Positions 16,740-28,541 of a DNA stretch of 64,000 nt are shown here, piece after piece. The notes under the pieces were generated by a model. That model was not told the DNA's origin and ran no database searches. It saw nothing but the letters and a program-made list of their open reading frames with translations. Within the stretch, counting starts at the first letter, position 1; each line of letters starts with the position of its first letter. Made by a program: the position numbers and the translations under genes. The stretch is taken from NCBI RefSeq assembly GCF_901709675.1, contig NC_051103.1, positions 5,937,501-6,001,500 on the forward strand, given 5' to 3'. This stretch comes from Syngnathus acus (taxonomy: Eukaryota > Chordata > Actinopteri > Syngnathiformes > Syngnathidae).

Positions 16740-18530
16740 GAGGAGTCGGGGGCGGGCGTGGCAGGAAAGGGGGGCGTGGGGGGGGAGGCGAATGTACCAA
16801 TGTCACGGGGTGGGGAGACAAGTAGCAAAGCGGCGAAGGTTAAAAGGCTACAGACGATGTCCTCAAATAGCGCTGGAGTCTTTGCAGGCCGCTCGCAGCA
16901 ACCGCCGGGAAAGTCGGCTTTGCTGGCCTTCAAGCACTTCAGCCTCTCACTTTGTAGGCGTAAACACAAGAGTGCTGTCGCTCTCTGATGATGTCATCGG
17001 GGCACTGTGACAGGAAGGAACGCGCACTGACCTGAGAGGATTTAGCCTGGATGTATAGCAAAGCATAGGCCACCTTTTTCCTTCATGTAGATCAAATCGT
17101 GACCTCGCGGGAAGAGCAGGTCCGTAGGAATGTATTATAGTGTATGTTAGAACATTTGCTGTAGACGGATGGCAGTTATAGCAACCGAGACGACCAAAAA
17201 AAAAAAAAAAAAAACCTGCTGAAGGAAATTCCGGCTTCTTAGTGTTTCTCTGTATCCTCTATGTAGTCACTGTCACTCTAACATGGACGAGCAACCCACA
17301 GACTGGGAGATCATCTCGTAGGACTGCATTCTGCTGCCTTATCCCCCTTTTTCCACAATTTTGCTCTTTGTTTGATTTTCATCCTCAGAGGAGACGGGGA
17401 CAAATGTGACGGGTGTACATAGCGCCGATTTCCATGTCAGTGTTAGGGCAGTGTTCCGTTTTAAAAAAAATAATGTTTTCATTTAGTGTTGATCAAGGAC
17501 GCCTCACCTCCGTCGGTTTACACAAACGAGCCCCGATTCCCTCGCGCAGCTACGTGTAGATACGACGTCATTCCGATGATCGCAAACGCAACAGGGCACA
17601 CTTTGAAAGGATGGGCGCTGGAGTTGCTGAGCTAAAAGAAAATATTTGTTCAGTTGGCCAAAATATCTCGCGCATGGTCATTTCTAATATTGTCAAAAGG
17701 CATTATTAAGGGACCCCCGCCATGTTGCACTTTGAAGGGGAAACAGTATTGTGGGGAAACATTCCCTCGTAATTTACACGCAGCCCGGAGTCACAAAAAC
17801 AAACATTTATCCATTTCAGTGTTTTTAATTTATGTATTTATTTTGCGACTTTTTACATTGTGCAAATTGCACCGCAGGTTCTATGAACCTTGGTTTGTTT
17901 TTTTTGTTTTTTTTAAACAGACCGGCTGGCTTAGTCACTTTAATGTGTTGGTTTTAAAGTTGCAGCTGCACTCCCTTGGAAATGGGTCATGGCTAAAAAA
18001 AATATATATAATAATATATAAAAGGAGAGAAATGCGTGCCAAAACATCTGGAATACTAACCGGGCATGTCGAACACATTACCCACCCCTCCCTTCAGCCC
18101 CAGCTCAACCCGAACGTACCGTATATTCCACCAAATGCTTATTTATTTGTAAGTATGTATTTATTTATTTATTTGGTTTGTGGTTCTGAATGCATATTTA
18201 TGCATCCGTATTATACTCGATGCTTCGGAGCCTGATGTGAAGGCCGTAATGTTACTCAAACTTAATCGGAAATATACTTCTCTGTCCTGATTGTCTCACG
18301 TGTTGTATTTATTTGTTCCTATTAATTGTCTGCACACCCCTGGCAAAAGAATATATGCCTGTGAGTATTTGTGTCTACATGTTGCGCCACCATTTGTGAT
18401 TGCTGCAGTGCTTTAAATATTTACTTTTTTTTTTTCTGTTTATTGATTATCCACATGATTAACTTCTAATGTCTGCAATGTTACTACTTGGTCAACAACA
18501 CACCCAACTGTAAGTCATCGGTCGTCTCAG
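16740..18530 (+). other. tlcd3b 3' UTR, convergent with pagr1
   Basis: No coding exon is seen. The stretch is progressively AT-rich, with an A run near 17196-17214 and ATTTATTT motifs near 18150-18175 that resemble AU-rich elements. No canonical AATAAA is seen on the plus strand before the pagr1 end at about 18540, so the tlcd3b transcript may use a variant signal or run into the pagr1 3' UTR. Confidence 0.4.
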
Positions 18531-18539
18531 GTTAGCATG

Positions 18540-18545
18540 TTTATT
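18540..18545 (-). terminator. Polyadenylation signal of pagr1
   Basis: TTTATT on the plus strand reads AATAAA on the minus strand, about 100 bases beyond the pagr1 stop, a typical position. Confidence 0.6.
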
Positions 18546-18646
18546 GCCATCATACAAAAACATAGAAAACATACAAAGCTTGTATCATTAAAAAGAAAAA
18601 GAAAAAATGAAAAAGCGCCTCGGAAAATGTACAGGGACAATCGTGT

Positions 18647-19834
18647 TCAGTATCTCCTCTGCCTAGGTGAGAAGATGGTATTGGGGTTGCTGTCTCGCTC
18701 CCGTTCCTTGTCTCGCTCCTTCTGGCTGTTGGGCGACAACGCCGCCTCCAGCTTCTTGTCGTTCTTGAAGAGATCTCGGCCCGTGCGCATGATGTGCTCC
18801 TCGATTTTGCGGTGGCGCTTCATGTCCGACAGCACTTTGTCCATCCTGGCCTCCCTTTTCACGGACGAGCGAGCTGACGACCCTGCGCGGGGCCAAGGTT
18901 CAAAGTTAACCAACAATGCAACCCAAAGGAGAATTTCAGCTTTCCATGTAGTCCTTCCAGCATTGAAGCTTCATGGAAAACATTTTGAATATTCTACTCC
19001 AAACGCTTTCCATAGATAATAAAATTTGGGTGGAGTGCTCACCTGGTGTCCTACGTCTATTAATGAAAGAACTTTTCGGGGTGGCTTGCAATTGATGCTC
19101 CTCATTAAAGTCAAACTCAGTTGGACTTGGTGGCCTGAGGGGAAAAAAACAAAACAAAAACACGGTCAATCCATAATCCCTGAAAACTAAACTAGCCCTG
19201 AATGATACTAACTTGAGATCCCTCTCTTTCTTCTCTCTCTCCTCAGCCTCGTCTTCCTCCTCCTCCCTTTTGGGCGAAAGGGGGCGTTCGGGCGTGGGCG
19301 GCCTTCGGGGAAGGGGCTCGGAGTTGAGCTCCAGCATCTCGCCCTTGGCCAGGAGCTCATAGAGTCTCTTGATCTCAGCAGGTGGCGGCATCCAGTTCTT
19401 TGGGTCCTCCATTTCCTCATCGCTGTACACCAGTTCCCATTCGCCGTCCTTCTCTGCCACCTGCGTTCCCTCTTCGTCCTCCACCGCTGCCACCGACTGA
19501 GGTGCGTTTGTGTGTTCCTCTCCTTCCATCTTGTCTGTGTCTTGGTCTGGGGAGGTGAAATTAACTTAATACACATTTGTTAGCAATTTTCAATGTTGTG
19601 TGGGTGTTGTTGTAAATGCAATTTTGTCGCGGGAACTATCGTACCATTTGCCTCACTTTCTTGACCTTTGTCGTCCATGGTGGCAGCGTTCTCCACCGGT
19701 GCAGCGATCATCTCGGCATCCGGTTGTTTCGTGCCTTCTTCCTGTTTGCATGCTTCGTTTTTACTCTCTGCCTCTTGGACACAGAGAGCCTGGATGCCCT
19801 CACGTAGGGCCACACCTGGGGCCTCAGCCTGCAT
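18647..19834 (-). CDS. pagr1: PAXIP1-associated glutamate-rich protein 1
   Basis: Four coding exons on the minus strand: 19645-19834, 19213-19546, 19043-19134 and 18647-18882 (TGA). Phases close to 852 nt, or 283 residues. The N terminus is Glu/Ala-rich. The conserved core contains [58 protein letters not shown] and [16 protein letters not shown], and the end is FSPRQRRY; these match human PAGR1 closely. PAGR1 (PA1) is a subunit of the KMT2C/KMT2D histone H3K4 methyltransferase complex through PAXIP1, and acts in the nucleus. The start ATG at 19834 follows an acceptor-like TAG, so a noncoding exon upstream (toward 20.3 kb) is likely. The gene converges on tlcd3b and is head to head with kif22. 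Confidence 0.93.
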
Positions 19835-21276
19835 TCTTCAATAAGGTAAATTCTAAGCAATAGGCAAAAAAAAAAGTAAACTACAGGTGTTTTGTGCATC
19901 TACGCAGCTTCGTAGGACTTAGGGACGTTAAAAACACAGAAAAACACGTAAGGGTTGCCCTCCATCCAGCTCACTACTTTTTAATTTGTTGATCTGGATG
20001 TGGGGTGGGTGAGTAAAACGACACTTTAGAAGACTATTAAATTAGATCTGAAATAGCTGTCAGTGAATGAATGTAATGACCTTTGCAGGAACATTTGGTA
20101 AAGGCGTATGCAAAACAGTGAGACGGAATAGGGAAAGGTTCGGGAAGAACCTCGTGCATTTAACATATACACAAGCGGAAAGCGACTACATAAGCAAATT
20201 GCATTGACACAAAGAAACTTCCAGGCAAATACCACGTTTTGAATGGACAGTGACGCAGAACAAACGTTAGCGCGCTGGCTCGTCATTACCGAAAGCTAGG
20301 TGATGCCGTTGCTGCAAGCTTAGATGAAGTTATCTCCGACGACGAATGACATTGGCAAAAATCATGATTGTAACTACACCACAGTACACATACGTAAACA
20401 AAGCGCCATTTTGGACAGAATAACCCGCTGACTTTTACACGAGCGCAGACTTGACAATCATGTGGATTAGCCGGCGCTGTGGCGAAAGTGCGGCGGGGAT
20501 TCGTTTTTACTGAATCCCATACACAACCACTTTTTTTTTTTTTTAAATTAATATCCACAAATTAGAATTTGCCTATAAAATGTAAATAAATAGGTGTCTT
20601 TTCCCAGACGGTGGTGTAACTAAATTTGTTGTGGGACGGACATTTCGTGTGGCAGTTTATTTCGAAAGTGCGCCCCATTCGGCATTTGTAAATCTACATC
20701 CGGCGCCACTTCCTGCATGGCGTACCTTGGCCAGAATATATTTCGCCCACAAATAATTTGAATGTAAATGAATGTGAAGCAGTATATTTTACTTTGATTA
20801 TTGTTTATAATTCTTTTGAGCTCATTTTGTCTTTATCGAGGCGAGTATTTAGCGGCCTCTGATTGGCCTCATGTCGTAGCTCCTTTGGCCAGCGTTTCGA
20901 TTGGCTGATTATCGTTTCCCCCTGATTTGAAAATATTTCCGTTAGCTTGTTTGGGTTTCCTGTTCGCCATTGTTAAAGCGTGGCAGATACAATGTTGCTG
21001 AATTCGACTTCAGGACGCCCTTTAAGACAATAAAGGCTTCCTTTCTTGGATTCTGTAGAGAACATCGGTAAGAGATTGATACGTTTTCATATTTCAACTT
21101 TGGAGTCAACCCATACTATGTGGCTTTCGTCTCGTGGGTTAGCCGTTAGACGCTAGGTAAAAGCCGAGCATTTTCTTAAAAATAAAATAAAAAGCTGTAC
21201 CACGACGTTTTTATTAATATTTCGTTGCCTCATAACTAATTTGCCCTCTTTGCACTTATCATCCTGAAGTCAAAAC
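19835..21276. promoter_or_regulatory. Bidirectional pagr1/kif22 promoter interval with CCAAT boxes and CHR
   Basis: The two genes diverge from this 1.4-kb interval. On the kif22 side, inverted CCAAT boxes (ATTGG) lie at 20862-20866 and 20900-20904, 38 bases apart, and a TTTGAA at 20936-20941 lies 32 bases beyond the second. CCAAT boxes bound by NF-Y plus a cell-cycle homology region (CHR, TTTGAA) are the known layout of G2/M promoters. A donor-like site at 21067/21068 (ATCG|GTAAGA) and an acceptor just before the kif22 ATG suggest a short noncoding first exon near 20980-21067. The pagr1 first exon probably starts near 20.28 kb. Confidence 0.55.
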
Positions 21277-24200
21277 ATGGCCCAACGCGTGTCTGTCTCC
21301 GACCGTGGACGCAAGAAAACCACCCAAGTGAAGGTTGCGGTGCGTCTACGACCATTTATGGACAAACAAGACGAGCGAGACACGGGACCTTGTGTGAGAG
21401 GCCCTGGACTCTCAGAACCTGGAGATTGTAAACTGGAGGAATGCAACAGAAACGCTAAAATACCAGTAAGTATCCATCTGTCATTGATCAAAACCTTATA
21501 TTAAACACAAATCAGCTAGCAGGGGTCTCTGAACTACTACAGTGAAATTGAGAAATAAAAACGTGTCCGTGTATTCTTGACACCTTTATCTGTTTTAAAA
21601 TGATGCGCTTTGTCTTGAAGTTTTGATGTGTTCCATGGAGAGAAATCGACACAAGAGGAGGTCTTCCTGTCATCCGTAAAGCCAATTCTGCCCTACATTA
21701 CCAAGGGCCAGAATGTTAGTGTCTTTGCCTACGGGCCAACAGGAGCCGGTATGTTCCCTTACCCATTTTAAGGCGTGTTACGGTTAGAGATTGTGAACTG
21801 TTTTTTTCTTCTCATCCAAAGGCAAGACGAACACTATGTGGGCAGTTCAGCTCAGCCTGGCATGATTCCTCGTGCTGTTGGAGAAGTCTACAATCTGGTC
21901 AGCGCTGAGGATGAGGGTTGGGACTACTCCATTGGAATGTCGTATTTAGAAATTTACAATGAGAAGGTATGGTTGGAGTTCCACAGTTTTACTCCTTTGT
22001 ATATTACAGTGAACCTCATATTTCCAGATCCATTCAAAATGTTGCTGCCTTCTGTCGCCACTATTCAGGTGCTGGATCTTATGTCGTCAAACTCCCAGGA
22101 CTTGCCCATCCGGGAGGACAAAGACAAGAACATCCTCATACCGGGCCTCACGCACACAATAATCTCGTCCTTCTCGGACTTTGAACGGCATTTTGTGCCG
22201 GCCAACCTCAAGCTACCACGGCCTCCACCAAAGTCAACGAGCGCTCCAGTCGCAGCACACGCTGTCCTCCTCATAAAGGTTGAGTGGAACCACTTGGCTA
22301 TTTTGCATTCTTGAATCTCCTTTTGGGTGGCCTGAATGAAAACAAGGTGTCCAAGCTAAGGGGAATTTTGTAAAGAGTTCTTTTTCAGATCATCTGTTAG
22401 AATTTTATCGATGTAGCCCTTGGAAGAAAACTTATGCGAAACTTGAAAAAGCACTTAAGCAGGTCGTGGCCTTTGTGCAGTAGGCCAGGATTTGGTAGCT
22501 GGTGCTAAAATCAACCCTCTCTTGTGATGCTCTCATTAGCAACTGCTGGGCTTTCTGGGACTTTCTGGGAGAGGTACAAGCGGGTGTCTGCTATGTGTGT
22601 GTATTAATTGTCCTTGTTCCTTTACTTGCCTTCCTGTTTGGCCAATCGCATCTATTTTTGTTCATTAAGGTGGTGCGCACCGAGCACTGCCTCCCCCGCC
22701 GCCAACAAACGGGCAAACTCTACCTGGTGGACCTGGCTGGCTCAGAGGACAACCGGCGCACGGGCAACCGGGGCATCCGCCTCAAAGAAAGCGGCGCCAT
22801 CAACCTGTCGCTCTTCACTCTTAGCAAAGTGGTGGACTCGCTCAAGTCGGGCGCCTCGGTGCGCGTGCCCTACAGGGACAGCAAGTTGACCCGCCTGCTC
22901 CAGGACTCGCTGGGCGGCTCGGCGCACTCGCTCATGATCGTCAACATCGCCCCCGAGTACGAGCATTGCTTCGATACGGTCAGCGCGCTCAACTTTGCGG
23001 CCAAGTCCAAGCTCATCGTCAACAGGCCCTTCACCCAAGAAAGTATGCATGGGTTTTGTTTATTTGTTTTTTTACACTTTACTGGTCTGAAAATTATCTC
23101 ATTCGCTTCCATGTCTCAATTTGACTTCAGTCAGAAATGAATGCTTGACTTCCGGCACTGCAATGCGGCCTGAAATCATGCTGTGGCATCTATCCAGACA
23201 AATGGTGTCGCTCTTGTTCTGTGCCCTGCATACTAAAGTGCTCCCCCCACCTTTTTTGGGCTGTCTTTCTCTCCAGCGAAACAGACCGGATCTCGGTCTG
23301 CCGGGCGGCCTGGCACAGAGCCTCAGAAAAAGAAACAGAGGGTTGAGAAGAAAACTGAGCAGGAGGCCTCTACCTCGCCATCGACTCAACTTTGCAGGTG
23401 CGAGAACGCTCGCACCCGCTGAGCACATTCATTTGTGTGTTGTTGAGCTCTGGGTAGCAAAAAAGCAATCATCTGTCAGTCAACCTACGTGTTGGTGTCT
23501 TCTGCTTGTGCACACTCAGTCTGTCAGAACCGTCACTCGTAGAAAGGCTGCTTGCTCTGGAGAAGCGGGTGATGTGCTACGAGAACCAAGACAGGGTCAG
23601 TATGTTTGAAGGATCTGGCTCGCAAACAAAGCAAACCCAGGTAACTCGCCTTCATCCTGAAACAGGAGCAGAGAGACTCTGAGACAAAGGGCGTGCTCCT
23701 CGCTCAGCTGGCTAAGGCAAAGTCAGGTTCCGGTCAGGAGCCCATCTTCAGGAGCAGCACGGCGCCTCTGCAAGAAAAACAGGCCAACGTCATGAAAGGC
23801 AACTTGCAGCGAGCCGTGGTCCGACCGCTGCAGGATCACCGTAAGTCGTCGCGATGGAAGCGCTGGGTGGCGGAGAAAATGTGCTTCAATTGAGCAAGTG
23901 GACCTCACGCTGTTACTCACTTCTCTGAGCAGTCACTGCTAAAATAGAATCCATTTGGATTATTCATGGCGGTGCGGCCGCCAGGTAACCTTCATTTGCG
24001 ATTTTCCACTTTTGCAGTGTGCCAGCCGCTTACCATCAGGAGAAAAGTGGCCGTCACGCTTCCGCCTCGCGCTGAGGTCAGCGTCCCGCCTGGAAAAATG
24101 TCGTTTCAGATGAATTATTGATCAGCACCCTGTTTTAATTTCTGATAGTTGTGGACACGGTGGGAGCCAGTAGACCGAGTGTTGCATTTGTGTGTTTTGT

Positions 24201-24647
24201 CTCAGCTTCCGGGCGCCAAAGAGAATGCAATGGTGAATAGCTGGGAAGCCCAGCTGGACAAATCGGTCGTGGACCAGGCCAGGCACAAGATCCTCCAGAT
24301 CCTCAACACGGGCTCCCTTAAGGAGCTGAAAAGTCTGCAGCAGATCGGCGACAAGAAGGCCAAACTCATCCTGGGCTGGAGGGAGCTCCACGGCGTTTTC
24401 TCCAAGGTACGTACGAGCCGCGAAGCCTCCACTGCTTTGTTGTCCGTCCTACTCGTAATGTCGGGCCATCTTCACGCAGTTGGAAGAGCTCTCTCAAGTT
24501 GAGGGGATGACAGAAAAAAGATTTTCCACCTTCTTGAAGGCAAGTAAACAACTTTTGTATGCTGTTCTGACCTGTTGACGTGAGCTCGGGTTCATATTTT
24601 GCTCTTTCTATTTTCAGGCAAACCTTTTGAGTGAGATGGGAAAGTAA
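21277..24647 (+). CDS. kif22: Kinesin-10 KIF22 (chromokinesin Kid), literal sequence frameshifted
   Basis: Twelve coding exons: 21277-21465, 21621-21748, 21822-21966, 22069-22278, 22670-23042, 23277-23397, 23520-23595, 23666-23840, 24018-24076, 24206-24406, 24480-24539 and 24618-24647 (TAA). Motor landmarks include VAVRLRPF, the P-loop [26 protein letters not shown] (switch II), [19 protein letters not shown] and [10 protein letters not shown]. The C-terminal helix-hairpin-helix DNA-binding region ([20 protein letters not shown]) is intact. KIF22 binds chromosome arms and drives polar ejection on the spindle. The literal sequence has an extra C in 21402-21404, a missing base at 21838/21839, a missing base at 22213/22214 and an extra A at 22257. 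As written, the frame stops at the start of exon 2. Exon phases fit only if these indels are ignored (588 residues). Exon 11 ends in a GC donor. Assembly errors are the likeliest cause; a decayed gene cannot be excluded. Confidence 0.88.
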
Positions 24648-27388
24648 TCACCTTCATTTTTTTTAGGAGAAGGTTGGATTGTAATATCCATTAATGTATT
24701 GAAATGTGACTCTGTAAATATTGTTTTGAAACTACTTGCATTGCACCTGGAAGGCTTTTACCGCGCATCCTTTTTTGAACATATTGCCTGCAGCCTTATT
24801 TGAAAATGACATTTTTGCCTTTTTTCCCCCCTCCCATCTCAGTTTGCCCCAAAAAGAAATGTCATGTTTTTTGGGTGACATTTTTTGTAAATGTAAATAT
24901 TAAAAAAAAAAAAAAAACTAAAATCTCTGTTTGGAAGTATTTGTAACCTTTGTCGTGAAGTTTAGAATTATTTAAAATTATCCCTTTTTTTCTTGCTGTT
25001 TCTGTAGCTTGACAGTCTCGTTGTGATGGTAAATTTCGGGCGCGCTCGGAAACAATCACCGGGCGCGCACTGTTTCTCTGGCCGTTTGTGGAACGCACTC
25101 TTTTTCTCGAAACGCATCCACTCTTGGAGTAAACTTCCAAACGCGCCTTCAGTTGATTGGAATGCCCTACCACAGCTGACCCAACTCGTCGGAGGGCAAA
25201 CCAAGTATGAAGTCAAGGAAATTGTTTGTTGCAATTAAAATATTATTTGTATTTTGAAGTTATCTCCCGGAATCCAGTAGCTCAATCCTTTTCGACCAAG
25301 AGGGAAGCAGGAAAAAAGTGAGCAATGCGACTAAGCTGAAATGAGACCAAGTTTATTGGACTGCCTTAATAGCCCAAAGGTAAGTCTTATATGTTTCAAT
25401 ATTTTTCTGCCTTGTTTAGAGATGCCAAACTAACACAATACTTTTAATTATGACAAAAAAAGACAAAAACCAAACAAGCTGTTTGTTCTTGACGAGTAGG
25501 TGATGCAGCTAATACCAAATGTTAAGCAGAAATGCTATCTCCGCTTTTTTTTTTTTAGCAACCTTTCAGTAATTTGATAAAACATTAACACGAAAAACGA
25601 CTTTCATTTAAAATAAAAGTTCTTTTATAGCAATAGTTTGAAAATGTGGCTTTCAGGTGACCAAATCCATGTAAATAAAATGCAATTAATATTTGAACTG
25701 GATAAACCTAACGTGGGCTATTTTATTTTTCTGCTTTACTTTTTCTCAAGAACAACAAACGTATATGATATTGGCGCCTAAGTTATCCCCCGACTATGGA
25801 ATGACTGCTAAATAATGGAATTGCCATTACGTAACAATTTAAAAGCTTTATTTGTTGACGTACAAGTGCTGCTGCTGTAGTTACTCTTTTACCCCACAAG
25901 ACGGCGCACTAAGCTTTTTTTAAATCCCAGCACGTCCGATGTTGTTTTTGTATTCTTGACGTGAAGTAAATGGGATGCATCCTTACACAACTGCTTCAAA
26001 TGTGACAACGACCTTCCTTGTGATGTATTTTTGTATGAGGCACGTTCACTACCGATGTATAAGTAGTTGGTTGCTTGTTTTTCTAGCCTAGAAACAATTT
26101 CCCCCCTTTTTTTTATTGTTCATTCATTTTGTCGTATAAACTTGAGTTATGTCTCATTTAACTGCATGTGTTAAATAGACTGGGTGTCTAAGCTGAAATA
26201 CGAAATTATTGTGGTTTATATTTTTCAGCGTGAGCTGATTTACCAACTGCATAGTTCTTTTGGAGGAGTGTCTCCTTTTTTTTTTATCTTTACTCCCCTT
26301 TTCTCTATTTTCTCTTACTTTCTTTCTCTCTTTCCATCTGTCTTCTCGTGATCCTTTTCTCTCTTTTGTAATACGATGCTTGGACAGGTGGATGGGGAAA
26401 TCCAACGTATCCTCCCTAGCAACGGCAAGATGGAAGACACTATTGCCGGCGAATCACATTTGACACTATCCTCCCCAAAAATGATTAAAATGGTCCGATC
26501 CCTGCGTTTGTCTGACACGGATCGATAGGCACAATGAATGTTATCGATAAACAACAGCACATTGTCTGCTTTCACTTGTGCCCCCCCCCTCCTCATCCAG
26601 CTCTTTGGCCTGCCCCTGCATGCTGGAGCCCCTCCCTCCCTCATCCAAGCCCAACAAGCAAGCATCCTCCTCCTCCTCCCTGTCTTCATCCTCACACACG
26701 GATGCCCTCTGCTCAAATGAGCAAACGCACAAACGTCAACATTTCTCTTAATTTCATTCTTGGATAAATAACGTGCGATGCCAATATCCGTCTCCCCGCT
26801 ATCGTGTTGACAACAAAACGACGGAATACCAACAAAAGGTCAGTTTCTTGTTTTTCCCTGACTAGGCACATTTTGTGTATATTGAGACGGGTGAGGATGA
26901 CGATGCGGGGAACCCCCCCTGTTTTTCCCCCTTATTCTTTTTCCGTGGTAGTGTATTAAAAGCAGCGAGCTAATTAGCGAGGATTGGTCCATTGTCCCGC
27001 TCCCCTCTCCCAGCCCCCATCACGGCTTTGTCCTTTATTGTGTTGTTAGTGTGTGTGTGTACACATATGTTGTTGTGTGCACACCTGCGTGGCTGCTTTT
27101 ATCACATGCACTCTGTTGTGTATATACAGTGCGTGTGTGTTCTACTGGCTTGTTTGTATCTCACCATTTGTCGTCATGGCAATATTGTTATTTTTAATTT
27201 GCGCGTAATCATCTGCTTCAACCTCTTCAGCAAAGCATTGTGGAGAAAATGTGTGAATTTATGGAAAAAAAGGAAAAAGCCAGGCCTTAGACATAAATAA
27301 ACCAGACCCTGGTCATTGCAAATTTATCTAATCACAGATTTTTTGCTGGTTTCCACCTCTGCTCTGTCCTCTTAGGTACACCATCTGC

Positions 27389-27419
<31 letters not shown>

Positions 27420-27428
27420 TCCTCACAG
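24648..27428. other. kif22 3' UTR and kif22-prrt2 intergenic region
   Basis: No coding exon is recognised. An A run at 24901-24915 and ATTAAA-type signals near 24898 and 25234 are candidate kif22 polyadenylation sites. From 25.3 to 26.2 kb the DNA is AT-rich; from 26.2 to 26.7 kb it is strongly pyrimidine-rich on the plus strand, with CTTTCT and C runs. Several 60-130-codon frames there are composition artefacts. A 26-base T run (27392-27417) lies directly before the prrt2 coding exon. Confidence 0.4.
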
Positions 27429-27436
27429 CTGTCAAC

Positions 27437-28541
27437 ATGATGCCCGCGTCGTCTTCTTCCGCCTGGCCGGGAGAGGAGCGACCGTCCCTGCTGGACCAGG
27501 AGGAGCCCGAGCTGAGCCAAGTGTCTGTGGCCATGCCCTGCCCCTCCCTCGGCGTGGGCGAGCAGCTCCCGTGCGGCGGCGACGTCGGCAGCAGCAGCAG
27601 CAGCAGTCCGGCCGGCGCCGGACCCCCACGCAGCAAGTCCAAAGGCGAGCTGGTCATCGTCATTAACGACAAACTCAGGAGCAGTGAGTGGTGATGGGAA
27701 TGGGGCAAATTTGAATGCAAATTTTCAAACCTTTGTGTGTGTTGTGTAGTCAATGCAAAGGCAATGTTTTTTTTGTTTTTTTTGTCCCTCAGGTAACGGG
27801 GCCCTCGCCGGCGACGGCGCCTCCCCTGTGGTCCCGTCACCTCCTCGACGCCAGCACTCCATCTCGTACCCGCACCACGCCAAGACCCGGAAAGGCAGCC
27901 GGGCGGGCTCCATCGGCTACACGGCCTTCTCGCCCAGGCCCTCGCTGTCTCGTCACTCCAGCATCGCCACCAACCCCCCCTTGGACCGCACCAAGGTGAA
28001 GGACTACCTCCTGCTCTCCGTGCTGGCCTGCTTCTGCCCCGTGTGGCCCATCAACATTGTGGGCTTTGTCTACTCCATCATGGTGAGACTTTGTCCTTTT
28101 ATTTGGCACCCAATCAAAGCATATGAACATGAGCCACCTTATCCATTATAATTTGGCAACCAGTGGAGGAAAAGTGGTCTCCATTGGCAGATGACTAACC
28201 CGCTGTCTCCTCCCTCCCAGTCCAAGAACAGCCTGGAGCAAGGGAACCTGGACGGCGCCGTGCGTCTGGGCCGCGTGCCAAGATGCTGTCCATGGGTCGC
28301 TAGTGGGAGGGAGTTCATTTCATCGCCTGCATTGTCAACCTCGCCAGTGAGTGTCCCCAAATCTGACCTTTAAAACCTTTCCATTCTCTTCTCCCTTCCA
28401 CTGTTTTTTTAACTTCTTTGTGCCAATCCACTACTATAAACCTTTTCACATGAGAACCAAAAAATATATTTAGAAGGGGAAAAAGTTAGCCCCCACCTGA
28501 CTCAAATGGTTTATTCCACAGCGATCCACTCTAACAAATGA
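27437..28541 (+). CDS. prrt2: Proline-rich transmembrane protein 2 (CD225/dispanin family), third exon damaged
   Basis: Coding exons 27437-27683 and 27793-28082 join in phase and give 179 residues: a Ser/Pro/Glu-rich N-terminal region, then the conserved VKDYLLLSVLACFCPVWPIN and IVGFVYSIM, the first hydrophobic segment of the CD225 domain. The third exon (28221 to about 28346) begins SKNSLEQGNLDGAVRLGRV, the loop of PRRT2. After that several single-base gains and losses (from about 28276 to 28322) scramble the expected second membrane segment, and the familiar reading resumes only in another frame (CIVNLA). A short last exon, 28522-28541, giving a few residues and TGA is possible but weak. 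PRRT2 is a presynaptic protein that binds SNARE components and tunes sodium channels; human mutations cause paroxysmal dyskinesia. The N terminus is shorter than in the 340-residue human protein. Confidence 0.8.

Noticed and set aside
21775-22314. Reading 21775-22314 as one uninterrupted kif22 exon
   Set aside because: It spans a real intron (donor after 21966, acceptor before 22069), and its apparent continuity depends on the indel at 21838/21839.
26315-26767. Several overlapping 60-130-codon frames
   Set aside because: Produced by a pyrimidine-rich tract; no protein-like signal or splice sites.
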